NCBI GenBank assembly: GCA_039193385.1
Contig: JBCCWR010000113.1
Coordinates: 1 to 7,831, forward strand
Direction of reading: 5' to 3'
DNA length: 7,831 nt
Origin: JBCCWR01 sp039193385
Lineage (GTDB): Bacteria; Verrucomicrobiota; Verrucomicrobiia; Methylacidiphilales; JBCCWR01
The number at the start of each line of letters is the position of its first letter. The first letter of the stretch is position 1. Under the pieces are notes generated by a model. The model did not search any database and was not told the origin of the DNA. It saw nothing but the letters and a program-made list of their open reading frames with translations. This document shows, one piece after another, positions 1 to 6,223 of this stretch. The position numbers were made by a program, and so were the translations under genes.

Positions 1-520
1 CTTCTTGAATGCGCTGCTGAAGGACTTCAGAAGGCGCGTACAGCAGCGTTATGTCAGTTCTATACCCCTGAGCAGAGGCGTTTCGTAGAAAGAAGTAGGT
101 ATCGGCATCCAGTGAGCCTTCATAGAGGATATTCCATTGCTGGTTGAACCCAAGGGTTAGTAATGCCCGACTAAAGGCTTGAGCAGGTTCTTGCCATTTT
201 TCATAGGCTGCTTGAGCGCCGAGTGCCTGTCGATCATGGTGGTATTCCCGCGAGCGCCCCATCACGATACCAGTGTCACAGAGTACTACGCTGCTTGATG
301 GTGTGCCTTGTAGCTGAAGTGACTGGCGTATCGTCGATTTTCCGCTGCCAGCATCACCACCTACGCAGTACAGTGTTGGATGCTCCTCTGGCCCAATTCC
401 CTTTATCCCTGCTGTGCAGTACTCAAAGATATCTATGGCAGATGGCTCGTCAAAATGCAGTTTCCCATTGACAGCGGTTCTTTGCGTCAGGGATGCGAGC
501 ATCTGTTCGAGTAAGGTCAT
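1..520 (-). CDS. Zeta-toxin-like P-loop kinase, N-terminal part (runs off left edge)
   Basis: This open frame has 173 codons without a stop before the edge, so the C-terminus is missing. A Walker A motif, GGDAGSGKST, lies at residues 54-63. It is followed by an Asp in VVLCDTG (D82) where zeta toxins carry their catalytic Asp, and by WNILYEGSLDAD (129-140), resembling the family's conserved E-G strand (E134-G135). The sequence QGYRTDITLLYAPSEVLQQRI then fits the next strand and helix. Zeta/PezT proteins phosphorylate UDP-N-acetylglucosamine or related nucleotide sugars and block cell-wall synthesis; the substrate here is unknown. The ATG at 518-520 is the first start after an in-frame stop (TAA at 536-538), with GGAG (531-534) ten bases upstream. 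No recognisable epsilon or PezA antitoxin lies immediately upstream. It could instead be a non-toxin kinase of the same fold or an effector. The P-loop kinase call is firm; the zeta assignment is likely. Confidence 0.75.
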   Translation of the reverse strand, partial: MTLLEQMLASLTQRTAVNGKLHFDEPSAIDIFEYCTAGIKGIGPEEHPTLYCVGGDAGSGKSTIRQSLQLQGTPSSSVVLCDTGIVMGRSREYHHDRQALGAQAAYEKWQEPAQAFSRALLTLGFNQQWNILYEGSLDADTYFFLRNASAQGYRTDITLLYAPSEVLQQRIQE

Positions 521-624
521 AGCAGGAGGGCTCCATTAGAAATACGGTGTAATTTCGAGATGTATGCGTTTAGCCTCCTTCGTATGAGCGATTTATTAGT
601 CCTTAATTGTATTTTCAATGCCAT
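517..624 (-). CDS. Possible 35-residue basic peptide, ATGA-coupled to the zeta-like gene
   Basis: This short frame (MALKIQLRTNKSLIRRRLNA, then 15 more residues) ends in TGA at 517-519, overlapping the zeta-like ATG by four bases (ATGA). That is the usual arrangement for translationally coupled genes. It is rich in Lys and Arg and ends in a hydrophobic GALLL. An in-frame stop lies just upstream of the ATG, so it cannot be extended, and there is no clear Shine-Dalgarno sequence before it. A strong AAGGAGG (574-580) lies inside it but is not placed in front of an ATG. It is too short for a classical zeta antitoxin, so it could be a leader peptide, a degraded antitoxin or chance. I recognise no family. 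Confidence 0.25.
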   Translation of the reverse strand: MALKIQLRTNKSLIRRRLNAYISKLHRISNGALLL

Positions 625-653
625 AAACGATTAATTAAGCTGACTTTAAGGTG

Positions 654-767
654 TCATAGCTCAAGCTCGTAAATCGCTGCGATTTTTTCAGATTCGATAC
701 CCAAATAACGCAGTGTTTGCTGCTGTAGTGATTCTGTACACGACGGCTCTTTCCGGTCTCGATTATC
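654..767 (-). pseudogene. Possible C-terminal gene remnant (37 codons, no start)
   Basis: An open frame runs from just after an in-frame TAA (768-770) to TGA (654-656). It contains no ATG, GTG or plausibly placed TTG start. The product ends in LQQQTLRYLGIESEKIAAIY followed by ELEL. Its balanced amino-acid composition and amphipathic helix-like spacing look like the tail of a real protein rather than random AT-rich spacer. It sits between the pilin-like gene and the zeta-like gene on the same strand. It could be the end of a gene whose front was lost when the region rearranged. I do not recognise the family, and chance is a real alternative. Confidence 0.2.
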
Positions 768-781
768 TTATAAATTCAATT

Positions 782-1558
782 CTATGAAGGCGGTATTTCA
801 GCTAAGATAACAACTGTGGTAGAGCCAATTTCACCGTTTATATCTCGCGTGAAAACAGTCTTACCATTCACGGGTCTGTGTTTTAATTGCCCTCTTGAGG
901 TTATTCTGAACCTGACTGCGCTATTTCTTCCAGGATTGCTCATATCTAAATCAGATCCGAGAGAAGAAGGGCCTGGTGGTGCTTCATCAAGACGCTCCAC
1001 TTGTGACCAGCCTTTTAGATTAGTATGTCCAACATTGATGGGATTATTTAATTCGTTAGGAGGAAGAAATTCTTGATTTATTTGGTCTGTGATAGGTTCA
1101 TTTCTTATATATTTTGAAAAATTAGAATCATCAGGTCCGAAATTTTTAAGAATCCCTCCACCTAACGGGTAGTAATTTCTTTCAATACCAGGTTCGTCTG
1201 ATGAAGTAAGAGGAAGACCGTTTCTATCATCGGTGGGATCATTATTATCGAAAGGGGAATAAGCAGTGTAATCTTCTAAAGAACTCATTAGCGGAAGAGT
1301 TTTTCTGAATTTATAAGCCAATCCGTTTTTTGACATATCTGTTAATACCTGATGTAAAACCACTTCAGATCCGCGAAAAGTAATTTCTTTAGCTTCTCTG
1401 CGAGAAACTTGGTCCATCGATGATTGGCTGACTGATGCCAATATTGCTAGTAATATCCCAACAATCGCAGTCATAATCAACGCAAGCGGCAGAGCAAACC
1501 CTCTTATATGGATGCTTTCTCTTTTATTAGGTCTGTGAAGGGTACATTTAATTATCAT
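782..1558 (-). CDS. PilX-like type IV minor pilin (prepilin)
   Basis: The 258-residue product starts with a 20-residue basic leader ending in HIRG, followed by FALPLALIMTAIVGILLAIL (21-40) and a polar helical continuation, SVSQSSMDQVSRREA. This is a class III (prepilin) signal: prepilin peptidase would cut after G20 and leave F21 as the mature N-terminus. Position 5 of the mature chain is not Glu, as in PilX-type minor pilins, which sit at the pilus tip and prime assembly with PilV, PilW and PilY1. The 238-residue mature protein continues with a soluble region rich in Asp, Asn and Pro that I cannot match further. The ATG has AGGAG (1565-1569) six bases upstream. No other pilus gene is in view, so it may be an orphan minor pilin or belong to a specialised secretion or adhesion apparatus. 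Confidence is good for the prepilin class and moderate for PilX. Confidence 0.75.
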   Translation of the reverse strand: MIIKCTLHRPNKRESIHIRGFALPLALIMTAIVGILLAILASVSQSSMDQVSRREAKEITFRGSEVVLHQVLTDMSKNGLAYKFRKTLPLMSSLEDYTAYSPFDNNDPTDDRNGLPLTSSDEPGIERNYYPLGGGILKNFGPDDSNFSKYIRNEPITDQINQEFLPPNELNNPINVGHTNLKGWSQVERLDEAPPGPSSLGSDLDMSNPGRNSAVRFRITSRGQLKHRPVNGKTVFTRDINGEIGSTTVVILAEIPPS

Positions 1559-1575
1559 TTATTACTCCTGACTAT

Positions 1576-1598
1576 ACTATTGAGCGATTTTCAATAGT
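1576..1598. promoter_or_regulatory. 8-bp inverted repeat before the pilin-like gene
   Basis: ACTATTGA (1576-1583) and TCAATAGT (1591-1598) are perfect complements around a 7-base AT-rich centre. The element lies 18-40 bases upstream of the pilin-like ATG, just beyond its Shine-Dalgarno sequence. It could be an operator or a hairpin in the 5' untranslated RNA. On the plus strand it is followed by TT only, so it is a poor terminator. Confidence 0.35.
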
Positions 1599-1868
1599 TT
1601 TACACATATAAAATCTTTGTCATCCCGATTAAAACGTCGGTTGTTTTATGTGCAGATTTCACATTTTTAGAACATTATTTTACGCAAGCGGTCTAAAATG
1701 GCGAAATTTACTAGGTCTTACGCTTTATTTATAGTTAATAATGCTATTTTTTGTGTATTTAGTAGAGAATAGATGAATTAAGCAGACTTCTCATAATAGT
1801 TATGCAGTTAAGAATCTTGTATTAGTTATCGTAATTTTTTCATGAAACATAAAGTTTCTGGCAAAACA

Positions 1869-1889
1869 TAACAATATTATATATTGTTA
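1869..1889. promoter_or_regulatory. 21-bp near-perfect palindrome, candidate operator
   Basis: Arms TAACAATAT (1869-1877) and ATATTGTTA (1881-1889) are perfectly complementary around TAT. It is the longest perfect inverted repeat I found in the spacer and lies about 145 bases before the ATG of the repeat-protein gene. Length and symmetry fit a dimeric repressor or activator site. The AT-rich content makes chance more likely than the arm length suggests. Confidence 0.35.
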
Positions 1890-1947
1890 ACTGAAATTGT
1901 GTTTTCATCTGTTTTAGAGTGAAACAAAAGGGTTAAGAGAATTCCCC

Positions 1948-1964
1948 AACCTAATTGATAGGTT
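1948..1964. repeat. 6-bp inverted repeat in the leader of the repeat-protein gene
   Basis: AACCTA (1948-1953) and TAGGTT (1959-1964) pair around ATTGA, about 70 bases upstream of the ATG at 2033. It could form a small hairpin in the 5' leader. No T-tract follows, so it is not a terminator. The role is unknown. Confidence 0.25.
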
Positions 1965-2032
1965 AGGCAGATGAGTAATACTCAATAAGAATTTGCATTG
2001 TCATTCTAACTATCTAAAAAAACTAAATAATT

Positions 2033-4432
2033 ATGAATACGATTAAATTATTGTCATCAGTCGTTATTCTTGCGTTTTCAATTTTGATAACAAATACATC
2101 ACAAGCGCAAGAACTCTCTATTACTGAATTCGTCTTGGTTGACGCCGATTCTGATCAAGATATTCAAGTCATTAATGACGGGGCTGTTATTGATATTGCT
2201 ACACTTCCGACCACAAATATCTCTATTATCGCTAAAACCAGTCCTGAAACAGTAGGAAGTGTCGTTTTCTCTTACGATAATCGTAGAAAATTGGAAAATC
2301 ATGTTCCTTACGCTATCAAGGGCGATTCTCCGAGAGGTAATTATAACCGATGGAATTACGATCTTCGTACCTACGAATTAACTGCTACTCCTTATTCAAG
2401 AGGAAGAAAAAAAGGAGTAAAAGGACAATCAAAAACAATTAGCTTCACATTTACTGATGGTATAGATACTAATGGTATAGAGGTAAGCGAGTTTGTTCTG
2501 GTTGACGCAGATAGTAATGTGGAGCTTCAGATCATTAACGACGAAGATGTGATTGATATCGCAACTTTGCCTACAGCAAACTTTTCGATAGTTGCAAAAA
2601 CAACTCCAGAAACAGTTGGGAGTGTTTATTTTAGATATGGTAATCGCAAAAAACTAGAAAATATTACTCCATACGCAATTGCAGGAGATAAACCGCGTGG
2701 TGACTATAACCGATGGAATTATGATCTTAGGTCATACGAATTAACAGCTACTCCGTATTCTCGTAAAAAAAAGCGAGGGTTTGCAGGTCAACCAAAAACA
2801 GTCAACTTTACGTTCGTAAATAATATAGTAGTAACTGAGTTCGTACTTGTCGATGCAGATAATGACGTAGAGCTTCAAGTAATCAACGACGGGGATACTA
2901 TTAATATTAACGATCTTCCGACTGAAAATATCTCTGTAATAGCTAAAATAAATACTCCTTATCCTGGAAGTGTTCAGTTTTCATATGCTGGAAGAACGAG
3001 AACTGAGAATTTTGTACCTTACGCGATTGCTGGAGATAACCTACGGGGTGATTTTAATTCCTGGAATTACGAGTTAACTACCTATGAACTGACCGCAACC
3101 CCTTACAGCGAAAGAAAAAGGAGAGGACAGGTCGGAACAGCAAAAACAGTTACTTTTACTCTTATCAAAGATGATGATCCGGTTGATCCGCCAACAGATC
3201 CAGTTGATCCACCAGTCGTAAGCAAGCTCTATATTTCAGCAGATGAAACCTCACCGCTACTCAATCTAATCGAGTTAGAGAATGATGATAATACTTCATT
3301 CTATGCAAGCCGTAATGGAGCTGTTGTGCTGTTTAAAGCAGACGGAACGCAAGTTTTCATTGAACTTGATGCTCAGGGAGAGGTTACAAAAATCTACGAT
3401 TCGCTTGGTACAACTGAGATTAACGTAAATTGTGGCGATACATCTTGTTCTGTTAGTGCGGAAGAAAACGATGAGCAATTCCTATTCAATATTGCTGTTA
3501 ATAATGCTGGAAACGATTTAAGCGAAATTTCTGCTATCTCATCATTAATTACTGATAACTCAGTATTTGTGAACGTGCAAAGGTGTGGAGCTACATTTGA
3601 CGAGGCGAATACTGTAGCATCTCTATGCCCTTCAGTAGAGAACAAGCAGTATTGTACGGCTTCTCTTGGTGCTCAAGTCGATACTGGAAGATATGAAGTA
3701 AACCTTCCACTTCTTTCAGAAGCTGCTGAAGTTCTCGGCGAAGATGATATAACTCTACATACAAGTACAGTCGGAGCTTTTTGTTCTCAAACACCAGAAC
3801 GAGTTCTTGCAAACGATGTGATTTGCTCAACACTTGCAACGAATAGTGTATCTCTCAGTACATTCTGTACAGAGGCGCTGTCTTCGTTGACTGAAAGCTG
3901 TGATAAGTCAGTTACAGAGACACCAGCAGAACTATCCGCAGAGCAAAAACTTGCAGAAGTTTTTGCTGATACAGCAAGTGGTGAAAGCAACGTTGTAGTG
4001 AGTACGCTTGATGTTGGTTCCACTCCGTTTGTTACAGAATCGCTTGTTTCTGCGTTGAGCCCGGAAATTGATCTTGATGCGGGTACAACCCCTTCAATTG
4101 ATAGGCTACTTATAAATGATAATGTCGTCGGGGAAACATCTATTTTTCTTCCTGCAAGGCAAGAGTATCAATTAGTAGCTATAGTTTCGTGCGTTGATTT
4201 ATTTTCAGCAACTTATGATGGATTAATTACAGTTTCTGGGACTGATGGATATGTGGATGAAAATGATTCATTCGCTCCGCTAGAGGATGATTTCGACTTT
4301 ATTGATGCGAGGATCGGACTTACAGTGCCTGGTGGAGGCGAGAGTGTAGAAGATACACTTGATGTCAGTGTCCTCTTAAGATCGAATGATCAAGTGGTGA
4401 CGACACAACAGATAAAAGTTATTTTTGAATAA
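2033..4432 (+). CDS. Secreted protein with three tandem Ig-like repeats and a Cys-containing C-terminal region
   Basis: The 799-residue product begins with a Sec signal peptide (1-25, cut after NTSQA). Three homologous repeats of about 113 residues follow, at roughly 29-140, 149-261 and 265-377. Each contains EFVLVDAD, an INDG-like turn, a DLPT or TLPT segment, GSV.F.Y, PYAI.GD..RG, WNY and YELTATPYS. I recognise this plan from Ig-like modules in exported bacterial proteins (the 'FTLVNADTD...GSHTLTATPYS' type), which act as spacers or binding modules rather than enzymes. Unusually, each has a Lys/Arg cluster near its end (RGRKKG, RKKKRG, ERKRRG). A DPVDPP linker (382-394) leads to an unrecognised, acidic C-terminal region with ten Cys (467, 472, 518, 532, 541, 584, 598, 612, 623, 720), suggesting disulfides after export. 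The ATG is fixed by an upstream in-frame TAA (2024-2026), but no Shine-Dalgarno sequence is visible. Likely a surface or extracellular adhesin-like protein. Confidence 0.8.
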   Translation: MNTIKLLSSVVILAFSILITNTSQAQELSITEFVLVDADSDQDIQVINDGAVIDIATLPTTNISIIAKTSPETVGSVVFSYDNRRKLENHVPYAIKGDSPRGNYNRWNYDLRTYELTATPYSRGRKKGVKGQSKTISFTFTDGIDTNGIEVSEFVLVDADSNVELQIINDEDVIDIATLPTANFSIVAKTTPETVGSVYFRYGNRKKLENITPYAIAGDKPRGDYNRWNYDLRSYELTATPYSRKKKRGFAGQPKTVNFTFVNNIVVTEFVLVDADNDVELQVINDGDTININDLPTENISVIAKINTPYPGSVQFSYAGRTRTENFVPYAIAGDNLRGDFNSWNYELTTYELTATPYSERKRRGQVGTAKTVTFTLIKDDDPVDPPTDPVDPPVVSKLYISADETSPLLNLIELENDDNTSFYASRNGAVVLFKADGTQVFIELDAQGEVTKIYDSLGTTEINVNCGDTSCSVSAEENDEQFLFNIAVNNAGNDLSEISAISSLITDNSVFVNVQRCGATFDEANTVASLCPSVENKQYCTASLGAQVDTGRYEVNLPLLSEAAEVLGEDDITLHTSTVGAFCSQTPERVLANDVICSTLATNSVSLSTFCTEALSSLTESCDKSVTETPAELSAEQKLAEVFADTASGESNVVVSTLDVGSTPFVTESLVSALSPEIDLDAGTTPSIDRLLINDNVVGETSIFLPARQEYQLVAIVSCVDLFSATYDGLITVSGTDGYVDENDSFAPLEDDFDFIDARIGLTVPGGGESVEDTLDVSVLLRSNDQVVTTQQIKVIFE
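2117..2452 (+). repeat. Ig-like protein repeat 1
   Basis: This is the first of three homologous domains, residues 29-140, starting at SITEFVLVDAD and ending at ISFTF. It shares with repeat 2 the near-identical stretch YNRWNYDLR.YELTATPYSR. The basic cluster here is RGRKKG. Confidence 0.75.
2477..2815 (+). repeat. Ig-like protein repeat 2
   Basis: This is the second domain, residues 149-261, from IEVSEFVLVDAD to VNFTF. It is closest to repeat 1, sharing VIDIATLPT and the PETVGSV motif, which suggests that repeats 1 and 2 are the more recent duplication. The basic cluster is RKKKRG. Confidence 0.75.
2825..3163 (+). repeat. Ig-like protein repeat 3
   Basis: This is the third domain, residues 265-377, from IVVTEFVLVDAD to VTFTL. 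It is more diverged in the middle (NINDLPTENI and TPYPGSV) but keeps PYAIAGD, WNYE and YELTATPYS. The basic cluster is ERKRRG. It joins the Asp/Pro linker directly. Confidence 0.75.
3176..3214 (+). repeat. Asp/Pro linker encoded by a short tandem repeat
   Basis: Codons 382-394 read DPVDPPTDPVDPP. A 21-base unit starting GATCC.GTTGATCC occurs nearly twice with few base changes. Such linkers separate domains of secreted proteins and can vary in length by slippage. It marks the border between the Ig-like repeats and the C-terminal region. Confidence 0.65.
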
Positions 4433-4473
4433 TAGGAAGTATAGTCCGAATAAGAGAGTAAAGAAATAACTAG

Positions 4474-4531
4474 AAATAGCATTTCTTTGTGGTGTTCCAG
4501 GCTAATAAACCTGGTAGAAAGAACTATTTTT
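4474..4531 (+). terminator. Possible bulged terminator hairpin after the repeat-protein gene
   Basis: Three nested complementary segments can pair: AAATAG (4474-4479) with CTATTT (4524-4529), TTCTTT (4483-4488) with AAAGAA (4518-4523), and CCAGG (4497-4501) with CCTGG (4510-4514). TTTTT overlaps the foot at 4527-4531. This would make a long bulged hairpin about 40 bases after the stop at 4432. The stem is AT-rich and interrupted, so it may be only a partial terminator or an RNA processing element. The remaining spacer up to 4663 is AT-rich and shows no gene. Confidence 0.4.
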
Positions 4532-4663
4532 AATCTATTTAAGAGAAAAATAGAGCAAATGTGTAATATTCACATATTTTAAACCGATGTTTTAGTAGAG
4601 CTTCGAGAGGTCAAGAAAAAGGCTTTGCTCGGTTTTAACTATTTTTTGCTTAGGGGTATCGTA

Positions 4664-6223
4664 ATGTCTTCTCAAAAGATATTTGTTTTTCTTTTATGTT
4701 GTTTATTTCCTTTCTATGTACAGGCATTTAACTGTCCTGAAAAGACGTATACTTACTATTTTGCACCAGAGGGTACACACTATCAGTATGGTAATCGCGT
4801 CAATGGGGCAACCGGAGGTTCGTACGTTTGCCAGTTTACTCCTCAGTCTGGTGAGATTTACTCTGTGCAGGGAAGATTTGAACTCAATGCTTTCCGAAGG
4901 GAAACTGACCAGTACACACGGTATGGGCTCTTACAGATTAGGAGGGCTGATTCTAACGCTGAACTAGGGTTTCGAGTTTTAAAGACTGCGGATGTCTACG
5001 ATGGCAATACGGTTTCTCTAACGTTTGTTGGCGATGGACGACCTGTATATGTCAGTTGGCATTCGTGGAACTCTTTCTCAGCTTTTCATATTGCTGCTGA
5101 AAGCATAAGAAGAGAGACCAATCTAAGAGTGATAGATGTTGGTCTTAATAGTACTGGTGATATTATCTATGAAGCTGAGATACATGGGAATATACCTGTT
5201 TCTAACCAGAGACCTATGTGTGTCGATTTTTTCTATGCTTCCAACAATGTAAGAACGAGAAGAGTGTATACTCAGTGCCTACATCAGTGTAATAATCGTA
5301 CCTCTTGTAGAAAAAGATCGGTTGTTCCCAGGTCATCAAGGGCGCTCCCTATGATGAGGGAAGAGAATCAGATACTTGCAATTATTGAGTCTGATGGGCA
5401 TTATCCAGAATCAACTTATCACGACAATGGTGTTGTATTTACTTTTAATGACTTTACTGTTGAACAGATGCCTACCATCCTGACAAACAAAGGGTGGTTA
5501 CATGCTGCTTCTGTGCAAAGAGTTTGGCAAAGCAGACGGGAACATATTATTAATCCCGAAGGAACTACTCCGTTTCATTTTGAAGGACTCGACTTTACAG
5601 GTGGTAATGCCAATATCGTAACAGGAATTTTTACTATAGACTGGTTAATTGCAAACGCTCCTGCTGGAACAAGGATTAGAAGGCGAATCAAAGAGCTTCA
5701 GAGCCGTAAGAATTATCGAAGTCGTGAAGCTCGTATAAGGATAAGAGATAATTTACAGAGAATAAAAGATAGCTCTCGTCGTAAGGATTTACTGCCAATA
5801 AGTCACATCTATACTCTTGGACAGGAATTAGTAAGACAGAGAGTATTGGGTGTATCTTCTGGGCATGGAAATTTTATCAATGATCTTTATGCCACTGTCG
5901 GCGTTTTTCCTATATACGGAATTCCTGTAGGTTATGCAGAAAGAGTTAGTAAAGGAATTTATAAAGTTACCATTACCGAGATTGCTATTGTTGCTTTTGA
6001 TTCTTTTGATTTTTTTGGAACACAGCTTGGAGGTTTAGGGCTAGGGTGCTGGGGATTGCCTGATAGAGGCCCTCTACCAGGACTTAGCAGAGAATGCGTT
6101 TTTAATGAAGATTATAGGAATTATCGAACCCTAAAGGGAGTCGGTGGTGATTTTATCAATCAATCCGATTCAAGAAGATTCCCTCTTGAGAAAAATATTA
6201 CTTTTAAGGTGAGGCTTAGATGA
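4664..6223 (+). CDS. Secreted protein with C-terminal DUF6402-like domain
   Basis: I chose the ATG at 4664 over an upstream TTG (4625) because AGGGG (4652-4656) sits seven bases before it and a clean signal peptide starts there (1-21, cut after FYVQA). The protein has 519 residues. Residues 22 to about 145 look like a beta-rich domain of unknown type. A segment with four Cys (186, 205, 209, 215) and a basic stretch, RKRSVVPRSSR, follows. From about 261 the order of motifs matches DUF6402 as I recall it: the 'MP..L..KGW' start, TIDW (324-327), LYATVGVFPIYG, DSFDFFG (446-452), LGCWG, then NEDYRNYR...GVGGDF..QSD (481-502). DUF6402 has no established function; I associate it with type VI secretion and polymorphic-toxin neighbourhoods. 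A Sec signal peptide on such a protein is unexpected. It overlaps the next gene by four bases. The domain call rests on motif memory, not a search. Confidence 0.65.
   Translation: MSSQKIFVFLLCCLFPFYVQAFNCPEKTYTYYFAPEGTHYQYGNRVNGATGGSYVCQFTPQSGEIYSVQGRFELNAFRRETDQYTRYGLLQIRRADSNAELGFRVLKTADVYDGNTVSLTFVGDGRPVYVSWHSWNSFSAFHIAAESIRRETNLRVIDVGLNSTGDIIYEAEIHGNIPVSNQRPMCVDFFYASNNVRTRRVYTQCLHQCNNRTSCRKRSVVPRSSRALPMMREENQILAIIESDGHYPESTYHDNGVVFTFNDFTVEQMPTILTNKGWLHAASVQRVWQSRREHIINPEGTTPFHFEGLDFTGGNANIVTGIFTIDWLIANAPAGTRIRRRIKELQSRKNYRSREARIRIRDNLQRIKDSSRRKDLLPISHIYTLGQELVRQRVLGVSSGHGNFINDLYATVGVFPIYGIPVGYAERVSKGIYKVTITEIAIVAFDSFDFFGTQLGGLGLGCWGLPDRGPLPGLSRECVFNEDYRNYRTLKGVGGDFINQSDSRRFPLEKNITFKVRLR

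Larger units (their letters stand above)
1559..2032. other. 474-bp AT-rich divergent intergenic region
   Basis: This spacer lies between the divergent pilin-like and repeat-protein genes and should hold both promoters and any shared operators. It contains three inverted repeats, at 1576-1598, 1869-1889 and 1948-1964, listed separately. I found no coding frame with a ribosome-binding site and no convincing sigma-70 hexamer pair at standard spacing on either strand. Its AT content is too high to pick promoters by eye. Confidence 0.6.

Noticed and set aside
223..471. 82-codon plus-strand ORF
   Set aside because: It is antisense to the zeta-like kinase, whose P-loop and following motifs are clear. 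It has no ribosome-binding site and no protein-like features.
671..690. Short inverted repeat AAATCG/CGATTT followed by T-run
   Set aside because: It has only six weak base pairs with a 3-base loop. It points the wrong way for the minus-strand genes, and no plus-strand gene lies upstream.
816..1076. 86-codon plus-strand ORF
   Set aside because: It is a shadow of the pilin-like gene on the opposite strand.
1698..1772. 24-codon plus-strand ORF in the divergent spacer
   Set aside because: It has no ribosome-binding site, and such short frames are expected by chance.
1559..2032. Sigma-70 promoter calls for the divergent genes
   Set aside because: Several TATA-like hexamers occur, but none had a good -35 partner at 16-18 bases. 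In AT-rich DNA such a call would be arbitrary.
4560..4574. CRP-like site, TGTG...CACA
   Set aside because: The half-sites are separated by 7 bases rather than the 8 needed for TGTGA-N6-TCACA, and the fifth base of the first half-site does not match.
4625..4663. TTG start giving 13 extra residues on the DUF6402-like protein
   Set aside because: The ATG at 4664 has AGGGG at the right distance and begins a normal signal peptide. The extension would add an odd N-terminus.
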